Assembly (NCBI GenBank): GCA_964237235.1
Contig: CAXSGY010000002.1
Location: 1 to 64,000 of the forward strand
Length of the DNA stretch: 64,000 bases
Reading direction: 5' to 3'
Origin: GCA-002050365 sp964237235
Lineage (GTDB): Bacteria > Acidobacteriota > Blastocatellia > Pyrinomonadales > Pyrinomonadaceae
In this document: piece by piece, positions 7,563-17,600 of the stretch
Numbering within the stretch: position 1 is the first letter of the stretch
How the letters are laid out: each line of letters opens with the position of its first letter
Notes under the pieces: model-generated
Told to the model about the DNA's origin: nothing
Database searches by the model: none
Seen by the model: the letters and a program-made list of their open reading frames with translations, nothing else
Position numbers and translations under genes: made by a program

Positions 7563-10500
7563 AACACGCGGTTTTCTCGGACATTTGGGCGCAGTCGGCG
7601 CGAGCGAAAACGGAAAACCGGCGTTTGTCGAACTCGATTTTACCGACACCGATTTATCGCTCGTTCACGGCGCGAACGGCGCGGGCAAAAGCACGGTTTG
7701 GGACGCGCTGCTGTTCTGCTTTTTCAAAGAGCATCGCGGCGGCGGCTCGAACTTCGCCCGTCTGATTCACGACCGTGCCGACCGCGCAGAAATGTCGGTT
7801 GAATTCGAGATTGATAATCAGATTTGGGAAATCTACGGCGAAATCTGCAAAACAAAACGCGGCGCGGCGAATGTCGTGAGGCGCCTGTGTTTAATTACAG
7901 GCGAAAATAAAACTACCAAATGTGAATCCGACGGAGCGGTTGACTTATGGGTGCAAAAAAAATCTGGGAATGTCGGCGCAAACTTTCACGTCTGCCGTTC
8001 TGCTCAGGCAAGGCGAAGCCGACAAATTTTTGCGAACCAAGCCGAAACAGCGCAAAGAAATTTTGCTGGAACTGCTTCAATTAGATTTTTATCGAAAGTT
8101 GGGCGACGAAGCGACGCGGCGGAAAAACGAACATAAAAAAGCTGCCGATAAAGTCGAAGCCGAATTAGCGCAAATCGTTGCCGACGCTCCCGACGATGCG
8201 GCGATCAAAAATCAGGAAGAGCAAATCGAGGCAATCGTAACCGCGATTGAAAATTTAACCGAGGAACAAAAACTAAAAACCGAAGAACTCGGCAATGCGG
8301 GGCGAGCGGAAAAGTTTGTCGGGGAAATCGCCCGAATTGAAGAACTGCAAACGACGGACAAGCAGCTTTTCGAGCGGGCGACGGAAATCCGGGAAAAGCA
8401 TAATCGTTTATGCGACTTAGAAAACTCCTTGCTGCGGCTCGAAAAATTGTGGGAAGCTAAAGAAGAACTTGATAGTGAAACGAAAAGTCTGCGTAAGGTG
8501 TCTGCCGAACTGGACGCTTTGGAAGTTGATTTGAAAAAACTTTCGGACGACGCGACGGTTGCTGCGCGCGACGTGGAAACGGCGCGAAGCGAATTCGAAC
8601 GAAGCGAAAAAAACTTGCAAGCGGCGATTGCGGAAAACAACAAATTCAGCGAAAAGTTGTGGCAAATTGAAGAAATCGAAAAGCTGGAAACCGCAGTAGC
8701 CGGAAAGCGAAAAGAACTTGATTCATTTCAGGCGATTTTGTCGAACCGCGACCGAATCCGCGAAAACTTACTGCTGTATGAACGTCTACGCGAAAATTTG
8801 AAACTTCTTCTCGAATTCGAACGCGCCGAGGGCGATTTACGAAGTGCTGAGGACGAGGCGCGCGAACTTGCGAGCGACCTTCAGAAAAAAGAATTTTCGC
8901 AACGGGAAATCCTGCAAGCCATCGAAGACACGCGGACGCGGCTGAAGGCGATTGAAACCGAGCAATCGAGTTTGAGAAATGAATTGAGCGAACGACGCGG
9001 CGATTTAAAAATGCGTCGGGAAAAACTCGCCGCGCGAAATTCGCTGACCGGAGCAGTTGAATGTCCAACGTGCGGAACGGAGCTTGACGAGCGGCAAGCC
9101 GAACGCCTCGCCGCTGAACTTCGGCGCGTGGCAAACGAAATCACCGAACTCGAATCGCGCGAAAGCGAATTAACGAACGCGCTTCGTCAGAATGAAATCG
9201 AATTCGCCGAAATCGAACGGGAAAAAAAAGCGCACGAAAATGAATCTCAAATAATCGGCAACGAAACGACCGCAATCAAAACGAATCTCGTACACGCCGC
9301 GAGCCGCGTCGAAAATTGCCGCCGACAGTTCGACGAAGCGAAGCGTGCCGCCAAAGATGCGGAAGCCGGAAACCGAGCCGAAACCGAGACGGAATTCGCG
9401 CTGCTCGAAAACGCCCCGCGCGAAAGCGAGCGGCTCGACGCAGCGACAGCAGTCGAGGGAAACGTCAACGCGGTCGTTGAAAGCTTACGCGAGCAGTCGA
9501 AGCGTTTCCCGATTTTCTCGTCGGACAAACGCGCCGAAATCAGACGCGCGGCGACGATTTGTCAAGAAAGTTTGTCGTCGCGCGAGGACGACAAACGCGC
9601 GGCGGAACTCGCTTTGAAGCGGTTGGAAAAAAACTTGAGCGATTCGCAAAATAAGACGACTAACATTGAAATCGCTCTCGGTGCCAAAAGGGAACTCCGC
9701 GACGATTTGCAGACGCGCGAACGAGCGGCGCACAAAAAGACCGAAACCGCCCGCAAAGCCGTTTCTTCGACTTTCGCGGAAATCCAAGCTGCCTGCGACG
9801 ACAAATCACAATTTGAAAATTTACAGATTGAGAAAGACGATTTGCAGAAATTTACCGCCGAAAGCAAACATTTAGAAGAAGCCGAAACACAGCAAAACAT
9901 TTTAGAAGGAGAAATTAACGGTTGGCGCAAACAGTTAAACGAAATTCCGTTGGAACATCGGCGCGACGTGCCGACGGTCGAAAAAGAGTCTAAACAAATA
10001 GACTTCGGCTTAACTGCCGAAAATGAAAATTTGAGAATCGCTGACAATGATTTATGCGAGATGAGAAATCGCCGTGCGGCTTGCGCGATTAAACAAAGCG
10101 AGTATATTGCGTCGGCGAAAACTTTCGGTTTGTGGAACAAACTCTCCGATGCTTTCGGCAAAAAAGGTTTGGAGGCGTGCATCGTGCAGACGGCTCAGGA
10201 ATCGGTCAAACAAAACGCCAACAGCATTTTGGAATCGCTCTCAGGCGGTGCGTTTCAAATCGAACTTGAAGAAAGCGCGAACGGCGACGAGCTGCAAATT
10301 CTGGTGCGCGACGTGACCACGCAAAATGCCGCCGACAAAGCCAGAGCTTTTGAATTTTTCAGCGGCGGCGAAAGTTTGCTGATCGCCGTCAGTTTGGCAA
10401 TCGCCATCGGGCAAGCCGTCGCCGGGCGCACGGCGGCGAATACGCTGATTATTGACGAAGGTTTCGGCGCGCTCGACAACAATCGCCGCGAATTGCTGGT

Positions 10501-10657
10501 CGAGGAACTCGGACGTCTAAGCCGCGACGTTTTGCAGGGCGGGCGCGTCATCGTCGTTTCGCACCAAGAGGACTTAAAGGAAAAGTTCGGCAATCGCTTT
10601 TTGCTCGGCAAAACCGACGACGGGCTGACCAGCGTCGGACTTTACGGAAAGGTTTGA
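7543..10657 (+). CDS. sbcC: SbcC/Rad50 ATPase, reading frame interrupted by a one-base shift
   Basis: The N-terminal ATPase lobe is read from ATG 7543: Walker A GANGAGKST at residues 43-51, after AGGAGG at 7531-7536. The rest is in the +1 frame: Q-loop LLRQGEADKFL, long coiled coils, zinc hook ECPTCGTEL near base 9060, second coiled coil, signature FFSGGES near 10357, Walker B LIIDEGFGALD near 10447 and a VVSHQEDL switch. Both halves match one Rad50 protein of roughly 1,037 residues. The switch falls at an A8 run (7955-7962); reading seven As instead of eight gives a continuous VQKNLGMSAQ join. Unshifted, the first frame stops at 8136. This may be a real mutation, a homopolymer sequencing error, or slippage. 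Without a fix the cell would make a short N-terminal fragment and possibly a separate C-terminal piece. Confidence 0.85.
7955..7962 (+). other. A8 homopolymer at the sbcC frame switch
   Basis: Eight consecutive A bases mark the point where the N-terminal and C-terminal parts of SbcC change reading frame. Removing one A restores a continuous Rad50 protein. Poly-A runs of this length are known sites for polymerase slippage and also for sequencing error. Confidence 0.8.
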
Positions 10658-10704
10658 AGCGGTCAAACGAATTGAGCGCGCGAATCCAAGGAGCTATTTA
10701 TTTG

Positions 10705-10737
10705 TTGACAAAAAACTCTGTTCGACTAAATTATAAA
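10705..10737 (+). promoter_or_regulatory. Possible sigma-70 promoter for the DUF4011 helicase gene
   Basis: A perfect TTGACA lies at 10705-10710. Downstream candidates for the -10 box are TAAATT at 10727-10732 (16-bp spacer) and TATAAA at 10732-10737 (21-bp spacer, too long). It sits in the 110-base gap between sbcC and the helicase gene, suggesting the helicase can be expressed apart from the sigma-factor operon. Confidence 0.45.
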
Positions 10738-10767
10738 ATGAATTTCTAAATTTACTCGAACAATAAA

Positions 10768-13700
10768 ATGACAAATTTCTCCCCGACTACCGCGAACGCA
10801 GCCGAAAAAATCGCGTTGACGATTAATGTCTGGAAAAGCAAACTGCTCGATTTGACCAAGCGCAACCGCGCCTTGAACTTCAAGCCGAATAAAGTTTCAA
10901 CCGTCACCGTGGTTGACGAGCAACCCGCCGAAATTTTTCGACTGTTGTGCTTGCAGGGCAAATCTTTAAAGTTCAAGCCCGCGCCGGAAAAACAAAAAGC
11001 GGAAACATTGACCAGCGACGAATCGAGTCAACCCGCGAACGAAAATTCGACTGCCGAAGAAGATTACGAACCGGATTTGCCCGCGCCCGATTTCGTTCCG
11101 TATGAAACCGGAACGCTCGCCGATCAATACACCGACGATTTTCTGCAGACCGCGCACGCGCCGGAAAATTTGGACAAATCTTTGCGGCGGCTCGAAGAAC
11201 AAGCGCGTCTCGCCACCGAAGAACAAGGCGTGAATTCGCTTTTTCTCGCGCTCGGTATGCTGAATTACGCCGAGAGCGACAATTCAAAGGAAATTTACAA
11301 AGCTCCGCTCGTTTTAGTTCCGGTAGAATTGACGAGAAAATCCGCCCGCGCCGGTTATACGATTAAAATCACCGAAGACGAAACCATCGTCAATCTTTCG
11401 CTCGCCGAGCATCTGCGCCGCAATCACGGTATCGCGCTGCCGGAGATTCCCGATGCCCACTCGCTTTCGGACGCTTACGATTTGCAGGCGTTTTTCGCCG
11501 AAGTGTGCGAAGCCGTCAAACATCAAGCCGCTTGGACGGTGAAAAATGAAATTCACCTCGCGTTGTTTTCGTTTCAAAAGCTCGTGATGTATAAAGACCT
11601 CGAAAAAAACGCCGACGCGCTGGCGGCGCATTCGATTATCGGCAAAATCATCACGCGCGACGGCGACAATTTTATCGGTTTGCCGGACGACGTGCGAACG
11701 ATGGAACTCGACCAAGATTTTGCGCCCGAAGCGACGGCGCAAGTCGTTGACGCGGATTCGAGCCAACTGCGCGCCATCGCCGCCGTTTCGCGCAATCATA
11801 ATCTCGTGCTGGAAGGTCCGCCGGGAACGGGAAAATCGCAAACCATCACGAATCTCATCGCGCAAACGCTGTCAGCCGGAAAATCCGTTTTATTCGTCGC
11901 CGAAAAAATGGCGGCTTTGGACGTGGTGCATCGTCGTCTCGTGCAAGCCGGTCTCGGCGAATTCTGTCTCGAAATGCACTCGACCAAAGCCAATAAGCGA
12001 GCGGTAATGCAGGAAATCCGACAATCTCTCGACGCATCTCTGCAGGGCGTTGCCGTGCCGCAATCTTCCAGCCAGCGGCTGCCGGTCGTGCGCGAGCAAC
12101 TAACGGCTTATGCCCGCGCGGTGCATCAGCCTTACGGAACGCTCAACTCATCGCCGTATCTGGCTTACGGCGAACTCGGCGCGGTTTTGATCGCGCCAAA
12201 AGTCGTTTTGCAGGGCGATATTTTTAACGCGACTCAAGAAAATTTCGCCGACGCGCTGCGTGAAATCGGCGATTTGGCAGCCGCCGCTGAATTCATCGGC
12301 GCGCCGTCAAAACATGCTTGGCGCGACACTGGGAAGACGTTTTATTCCGAAAACGATTTGGACGACATCACCGCTCGCGGCGCAAATCTCGGCGAAAAAT
12401 TAACCGTATTACGCGGTCTCGCCGCGCAAATCGAAACGACTTTCGGTTTGCCGCCGATTACGACTTTCGCCGATGTCGAAACGGCGACGGCAATCGCTTC
12501 GGTCATCGCGCGTTCGCCCGGCGCGCCGATGCAGGTTTTGGCGAACGAGCAGTGGAACGCCGCGCCGCCCGAAGCGCGAAATTTAATCGAGCGCGGGCGA
12601 AAGATCGCCGCCCTGCGCGAGCGCGTCGAACGCTTTTTCGCTCCCGCCGTTTTCGAGCAAGACCCGACCAACGACATCGCTTTCGTCGAACGCAAATCGT
12701 CGGGCGTTCTCGGCTTTCTGGCTTTTCTCGACAGCCGTTACCGCGCCGTTAAAAAGCGTTGGCTTTCGTATCGGCTGCCGTCGTATCAAGCGAGCTTGAT
12801 TGAACAGGCAAGCGAAATGAAATTAGTCGCCGAGTATTTGAGCGGGCAAAAAGAACTCGAAGCGGCGAACGGCAGTGGCAGCGGCAGCGCGCTGTTCGGC
12901 AGTTTATGGCAGGGCGAAGCGTCGAATTGGAACCAACTCGAAAATTACGTCGCGTGGGTTACGGATTTTCGCCGCTTGTGCGTCGAACATAATCTGCGCG
13001 AACAAGCCTTGACGACTGCGAGCCGCTCCGTGCCGGACGTTACCGCCGTCGGGTTGCTCGACAAACAAGCGGCTGAAATTCGCGGTTTATTAGAGGAATT
13101 TTCCGCGCTCGTCGGTTTGGTAGAGGATTATTTTGAAAAACGTAATTTGGCAAACATCGGCGAACGAGTCGCCGAATTAACCCACGACATCAAACTTGCG
13201 CCTGGTTGGGCGGCTTTTGAAGCCGTCCGCCGGCGCGTCGAGGAGAGTGTCGCCGGCGAAATGCTGCCTCTGGTAATGAACGAACAAATCGCGTTCGCCG
13301 ATTTGGGCGCGGCTTTTCGGCGGACGTTTTATCAAAAATGGCTGTCGCGCGTCGTTTCCGAACGCAGCGAGCTGCGCGAGTTTCACACGCTCGCGCACGA
13401 ACAGCGCGTCGCGGAATTTCAAGAACTCGACCAGCGGGTTTTGCGCGAGAACCGCGCCGCGCTCGTCAGCAATCTGCGCGAGCGTCTGCAAAACCGTCTG
13501 CGCGAACCGGAAGTGGAGGAAGCGATGAAATTCCTTCGCCGCGAGCTTGCCCGCCAGCGCGGACTCGCGCCGCTGCGCGTAACGATGAAAAACGCGCTCG
13601 CCGCCATTCGCGCCATCAAGCCGTGCTTTTTGATGAGTCCGCAAACGGTCGCGCAGTTTCTCGAAAATTCGATTGACAAATTCGACCTCGTGATTTTTGA

Positions 13701-15612
13701 CGAAGCCTCGCAGATGCAGACCGAAGATGCCGTCGGAACGATTCTGCGCGGGCGGCAACTAGTCGTCGTCGGCGACCCGAAACAGCTTCCGCCGACGAAT
13801 TTTTTCGCCGTCCAGAGCGGCTCGGTCAACGTGCCAATCGGCGAAGACGGCTTGCCGCTTTACGAAGATTCGCAGAGCATTTTGGAAGAAGCGATGGGCG
13901 CGGGCGTTCCGCAGTCGCGTCTCAAATGGCATTACCGTTCGGCTCACGAATCGCTCATCACGTTTTCCAACGTCAGTTTTTACGACGCGGATTTATACAC
14001 TTTTCCGAGCGTCGAAACCGAAGACGCGAATTCCGGCTTGCAGTTTGAATACGTCGAAAACGGAATTTACGAAGGCAAAGGCTTGAATTTAGCCGAAGCC
14101 CGGCGCGTCGCCGACGCGGTGGTCGCCCACGCCAAAACAAAGCCAGACGTTTCGCTCGGCGTCGGAACTTTTAATTTGCGGCAACAACTCGCCATTCAAG
14201 ACGAACTCGAACAACGCCGCCGCCAAGACCCGAGCATCGAACCGTTTTTCGACAAAAGCAAATCCGAACCGTTTTTCGTCAAGAACCTCGAAAACATTCA
14301 GGGCGACGAACGCGACGCAATCTTTTTAAGCGTTACTTACGCTCGCAGCGCGGACGGGCGAATGCGCTATAATCTCGGACCTCTGAACGGCGAAAACGGC
14401 TGGCGCAGACTCAACGTGCTGACGACCAGAGCCAGAGAATTGATGCGCGTCTATTCCTCAATTCACAGCGACGAAATCAATTTGGCGGCGACCGCTTCGC
14501 GCGGGGCGCAACTGCTCAAAGATTTTTTGACTTATGCCGAACATAAACGACTCGACAGTCCGATTTTGTCGGCAGCCGCCGAAACCGAATCGCCTTTCGA
14601 ACGCGAAGTTTTCCTCGAATTGCAGCAGCGCGGCATCAGTCTCGTGCCGCAAGTCGGCGTGTGCGGTTATCGCATTGACTTGGGCGTTCTGGACGCGGAA
14701 GAAGCGGCGGGGCGTTTTGTTTGCGGAATCGAATGCGACGGCGTTGCCTATCATTCTTCGCAAACCGCCCGCGACCGCGACCGTCTGCGCCAGCAGGTTC
14801 TCGAAGGACGCGGCTGGGACATTCACCGCATCTGGTCAACCGATTGGTTCAAAGACCGCGCCGGACAAATCGAACGGCTGCTGAATTTAATAGAAAAATC
14901 GCGCCAAAACGCCAAACGCGAAGCTGAAGCCGAACGGGAGCGGGCGCGACAAATAAAAGACGAAACAAAACGCCAGGTGCAAGAATTTTTAGGCGAGATT
15001 TCAGACGGCGGCAGCGGTCTTGCCGAACCATTGAAAACGTCAAACGAGCAGACATACGTTCGCCCAATCGCCGAATCGTATCGTTTTGCCGATGCCGCGC
15101 CGATTTTTACGACGCAGTATTTAGTAGACGCGCCGACCGCGACGGTTGCGGCGACGATTTTGCAAGTCGTCGAAATCGAAGCTCCGCTTCATATCAAGGA
15201 TTTGACCACACGAGTGGCGGCGAAGTGGGGGCAAAAAACCGGCAGCAACATCACGGCGCGAATCGCAGAAATCAGTCAAATGATGCATCAAGCAAACCGT
15301 CTGCAACTGCACGGCGATTTCGTCTGGAAATCCGAAGGCATTATCATGGTCCGCTCGCGCAACAACACCAACATTCCAGCCGAACGAATCGCGCCCGAAG
15401 AAATTCAAGAAGCAATTTCGTTGGTGCTGCGCGCCGGGCGCGGCTTTACGAGAGCGGAATTGATTAATGAAACTCGTGCCGTTTTCGGTTTTACTAGAAC
15501 AGGCGCGGCATTGCAACAGGCAATAGATTCGGCAGTTGAAAGTCTACTTGCTAAAGGAATTATCGGAGAAGGCAGCTTAGGGATTGCAATACGAAACAAT
15601 GATTTAAGCTAA
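10768..15612 (+). CDS. DUF4011 - SF1 helicase - endonuclease - DUF3320 protein
   Basis: This 1,614-residue protein has a recognisable domain chain. An N-terminal DUF4011-like region (WKSKLLDLTKRNRALNF, about 19-35) is followed by helicase motif I EGPPGTGKSQTI (about 348-359). Motif II VIFDEASQMQ and GDPKQLPPTNFF come near 975-1010, and a C-terminal helicase lobe (NIQGDERDAIFLSVTYARS) near 1175. A PD-(D/E)XK/Vsr-like nuclease (ECDGVAYHSSQTARDRDRLR and a DIHRIWSTDWF strand) covers about 1275-1370, and a DUF3320-like winged region (HIKDLTTRVAAKWG) about 1475. Proteins of this architecture are widespread in defence islands; the one-gene Hhe system described in bacterial screens has, to my knowledge, the same DUF4011-helicase-Vsr core. 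No strong ribosome site precedes ATG 10768. It is probably an anti-phage or DNA-repair enzyme. Confidence 0.85.
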   Translation: MTNFSPTTANAAEKIALTINVWKSKLLDLTKRNRALNFKPNKVSTVTVVDEQPAEIFRLLCLQGKSLKFKPAPEKQKAETLTSDESSQPANENSTAEEDYEPDLPAPDFVPYETGTLADQYTDDFLQTAHAPENLDKSLRRLEEQARLATEEQGVNSLFLALGMLNYAESDNSKEIYKAPLVLVPVELTRKSARAGYTIKITEDETIVNLSLAEHLRRNHGIALPEIPDAHSLSDAYDLQAFFAEVCEAVKHQAAWTVKNEIHLALFSFQKLVMYKDLEKNADALAAHSIIGKIITRDGDNFIGLPDDVRTMELDQDFAPEATAQVVDADSSQLRAIAAVSRNHNLVLEGPPGTGKSQTITNLIAQTLSAGKSVLFVAEKMAALDVVHRRLVQAGLGEFCLEMHSTKANKRAVMQEIRQSLDASLQGVAVPQSSSQRLPVVREQLTAYARAVHQPYGTLNSSPYLAYGELGAVLIAPKVVLQGDIFNATQENFADALREIGDLAAAAEFIGAPSKHAWRDTGKTFYSENDLDDITARGANLGEKLTVLRGLAAQIETTFGLPPITTFADVETATAIASVIARSPGAPMQVLANEQWNAAPPEARNLIERGRKIAALRERVERFFAPAVFEQDPTNDIAFVERKSSGVLGFLAFLDSRYRAVKKRWLSYRLPSYQASLIEQASEMKLVAEYLSGQKELEAANGSGSGSALFGSLWQGEASNWNQLENYVAWVTDFRRLCVEHNLREQALTTASRSVPDVTAVGLLDKQAAEIRGLLEEFSALVGLVEDYFEKRNLANIGERVAELTHDIKLAPGWAAFEAVRRRVEESVAGEMLPLVMNEQIAFADLGAAFRRTFYQKWLSRVVSERSELREFHTLAHEQRVAEFQELDQRVLRENRAALVSNLRERLQNRLREPEVEEAMKFLRRELARQRGLAPLRVTMKNALAAIRAIKPCFLMSPQTVAQFLENSIDKFDLVIFDEASQMQTEDAVGTILRGRQLVVVGDPKQLPPTNFFAVQSGSVNVPIGEDGLPLYEDSQSILEEAMGAGVPQSRLKWHYRSAHESLITFSNVSFYDADLYTFPSVETEDANSGLQFEYVENGIYEGKGLNLAEARRVADAVVAHAKTKPDVSLGVGTFNLRQQLAIQDELEQRRRQDPSIEPFFDKSKSEPFFVKNLENIQGDERDAIFLSVTYARSADGRMRYNLGPLNGENGWRRLNVLTTRARELMRVYSSIHSDEINLAATASRGAQLLKDFLTYAEHKRLDSPILSAAAETESPFEREVFLELQQRGISLVPQVGVCGYRIDLGVLDAEEAAGRFVCGIECDGVAYHSSQTARDRDRLRQQVLEGRGWDIHRIWSTDWFKDRAGQIERLLNLIEKSRQNAKREAEAERERARQIKDETKRQVQEFLGEISDGGSGLAEPLKTSNEQTYVRPIAESYRFADAAPIFTTQYLVDAPTATVAATILQVVEIEAPLHIKDLTTRVAAKWGQKTGSNITARIAEISQMMHQANRLQLHGDFVWKSEGIIMVRSRNNTNIPAERIAPEEIQEAISLVLRAGRGFTRAELINETRAVFGFTRTGAALQQAIDSAVESLLAKGIIGEGSLGIAIRNNDLS

Positions 15613-15740
15613 CACAGTAACAACAAGCTACTGACAGACAATGATTGTGGAAAGCATTCGCGCATTATGCAATTAATAACTAAAAACACGAAAATAAACA
15701 CGACGAAGAATTTGAAGATTTACGAAAGGCTTGAATTTAT

Positions 15741-15815
<75 letters not shown>

Positions 15816-15900
15816 AGGAAAAACGGATGAGGGCTAAGAGATAAAGGATGATTAAATTTTTTCTCATCCGACATCTTTCAGCCCTCATCCCTGAAATGTT

Positions 15901-15975
15901 TGGAGCGGGAGACGAGACTTGAACTCGCGACTTCGACCTTGGCAAGGTCGCGCTCTACCACTGAGCTACTCCCGC
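15901..15975 (-). tRNA. tRNA-Gly (GCC)
   Basis: Minus-strand cloverleaf with acceptor GCGGGAG/CTCCCGC, D arm AGCTCAGTGGTAGAGC, anticodon loop TTGCCAA giving GCC, TTCAAGTC T-loop and encoded CCA (15901-15903). It is first of the two-tRNA unit, directly behind a strong promoter. Confidence 0.96.
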
Positions 15976-15988
15976 GCTGCAAATGATA

Positions 15989-16016
15989 ATTCTACAAACT
16001 CAAGATTTTTTGTCAA
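15989..16016 (-). promoter_or_regulatory. Promoter for the tRNA-Gly/tRNA-Cys unit
   Basis: Read on the minus strand, TTGACA (16011-16016) is followed after 16 bases by TAGAAT (15989-15994), and tRNA-Gly begins 13 bases later. The hexamers match consensus 6/6 and 5/6, and the distance to the tRNA is right for a stable-RNA promoter. Confidence 0.8.
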
Positions 16017-16034
16017 GTTCCGCGAAAGATTTAT

Positions 16035-17582
16035 TTAACGGTCGGCGGTTATGTCTTTGATAAAACTCCAATCGCCGCTCGGACTGATTTTGATATTGCC
16101 GATGCGTTTGTTCGCCACGACCATATTTGCCGGATACCAGAGCGGCAGCATCGGCACGTCGCTGCTGATGATTTCCTGCGCCTGTCCGTATAGCTCTTTA
16201 GATTTGGCGCGTTCGGTCGAATTAAACGCCTGGTCAATTAGTTGGTCAACTTCAGGAGTGCTGTAGCGGCTGCGATTACAACAGTTGACTTTTTCGCTCG
16301 TAATTTTTTGCGTCGTGAATAAATCGTTCAAAAAAATCGGATCTTGATTGCCGCCAACCCAGATGCCCGTATACATCTGATATTGACCGAGAGCAAGCTG
16401 TTTGAGCAAAACTTGTCTTTCAATGGTTTCAATCTCGACGTTCAGACCGATTTGGACGAGCGAATTTTGAATAACCTGTGCGTATTGATTGGTCGCCGCG
16501 CTATTTGCCGGAAACATAAACTTGATCGGCTCGCCTTTATAGCCTGATTCCTGCACGAGCTGTTTTGCCTTTGCCGGGTCGAATCTATATCTTTTGCCGG
16601 CATTGTAGGCGTAAGACTCGACGGGCAGAATTGAGTCGGCGATTACCGCCTGTCCGAAGAGCAGGTCTTTGATAATGTTTTCGCGGTCAATGCCGTAAGC
16701 GATTGCCTGCCGCAACTTGACGTTGTTAAGCGGCGGCGACTGCGTATTAAATTGCAAATATTGGATATTTGAACCGTTGAACGACTCGACGTTCAAATTC
16801 GGACTCGTCCGGAGAGAATTTAAGGTGTCGGGTGAAAGATTGGTCGGCAGCGGCGCGAGGTCAACATTGCCGCTTTGCAGTTCGGCTTGCAGGGAATTCG
16901 CGTCCGTGACGGTTTTAACCCGCAATTTTTGAATTTTCGGCACGCCTTCCCAGTAATCAGGATTGGCGGCAAGTTCGACGATATTTTGCGATTGTTCGAA
17001 ATTGACAAATTTAAACGCGCCCGAACCGACGGGATTAGTCGCCTGTTGCGCGACGGTGCCTTCGGGGATAATCGGAATGGCGACCAGATTCGACAAAAGT
17101 TGATTCATTAAAGCGGCGCGGCTCAATGTGAAAACGACGGTTTTCGGATCGGGCGTTTCAATCGAAACGATATGCGGCACACGCTCGCCGTTGACGGTTT
17201 CCACAAATGCGCCCGCCTTAAATCCGGTGCTTTTGAAAAGTTCATCGAAAGTATATTTAACATCGGCGGAAGTAAATTCTTTGCCGTTATGAAATTTTAC
17301 GCCGTCTCTTAAAACGAAAGTCATAACTTTTCCGTCTTCGGTCGGTTTAATTTCTTTGGCGAGTTCACCGACGTAATCGAATTTTTCGTTTTTCCTGACC
17401 AGAGAATTGAACATCAAACTGCGGACGCGCTCGGCTGAGGCGACTGATTGGCTGGAAGTTAAAGTATCAAATGAAGAAAATGCTTCGGGAAGCGCAACGG
17501 TAACGTATTCGTTGTTTCTGGTTCGACAGGAAGTTATTGCAAAAAGACAAATAAAAAATAAACTTAAAAATTTTTTAGACAA
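16035..17582 (-). CDS. ABC transporter substrate-binding lipoprotein, family 5 (peptide/nickel type)
   Basis: This 515-residue protein starts with a lipoprotein signal (MSKKFLSLFF.., lipobox ITSC with Cys19), so it is anchored in a membrane facing the periplasm. The body matches extracellular solute-binding protein family 5: LVRKNEKFDYVGELAKEI, FVLRDGVKFHNGKEFTSADV, a GSGAFKFV motif and QAIAYGIDRENI. These proteins deliver oligopeptides or similar ligands to DppBC/OppBC permeases; no permease gene is in the window, so it is an orphan or works with parts elsewhere. The TTG start at 17582 is supported by GGAGGA nine bases upstream. It follows the nagZ-like gene by 18 bases, hinting at a cell-wall-peptide or muropeptide uptake role. 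Confidence 0.88.
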   Translation of the reverse strand: MSKKFLSLFFICLFAITSCRTRNNEYVTVALPEAFSSFDTLTSSQSVASAERVRSLMFNSLVRKNEKFDYVGELAKEIKPTEDGKVMTFVLRDGVKFHNGKEFTSADVKYTFDELFKSTGFKAGAFVETVNGERVPHIVSIETPDPKTVVFTLSRAALMNQLLSNLVAIPIIPEGTVAQQATNPVGSGAFKFVNFEQSQNIVELAANPDYWEGVPKIQKLRVKTVTDANSLQAELQSGNVDLAPLPTNLSPDTLNSLRTSPNLNVESFNGSNIQYLQFNTQSPPLNNVKLRQAIAYGIDRENIIKDLLFGQAVIADSILPVESYAYNAGKRYRFDPAKAKQLVQESGYKGEPIKFMFPANSAATNQYAQVIQNSLVQIGLNVEIETIERQVLLKQLALGQYQMYTGIWVGGNQDPIFLNDLFTTQKITSEKVNCCNRSRYSTPEVDQLIDQAFNSTERAKSKELYGQAQEIISSDVPMLPLWYPANMVVANKRIGNIKISPSGDWSFIKDITADR

Positions 17583-17600
17583 AACAAATCATCCTCCGTT

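Noticed and set aside
7922..10657. Separate 911-residue gene starting at 7922
   Set aside because: Its first residues lie within the ATPase lobe of SbcC, and its Q-loop belongs to the same domain as the Walker A in the other frame. It is the downstream half of one broken gene.
12342..13829. Several long minus-strand frames under the helicase gene
   Set aside because: They are Arg-rich shadows of a high-quality + strand coding sequence, without ribosome sites or domains.
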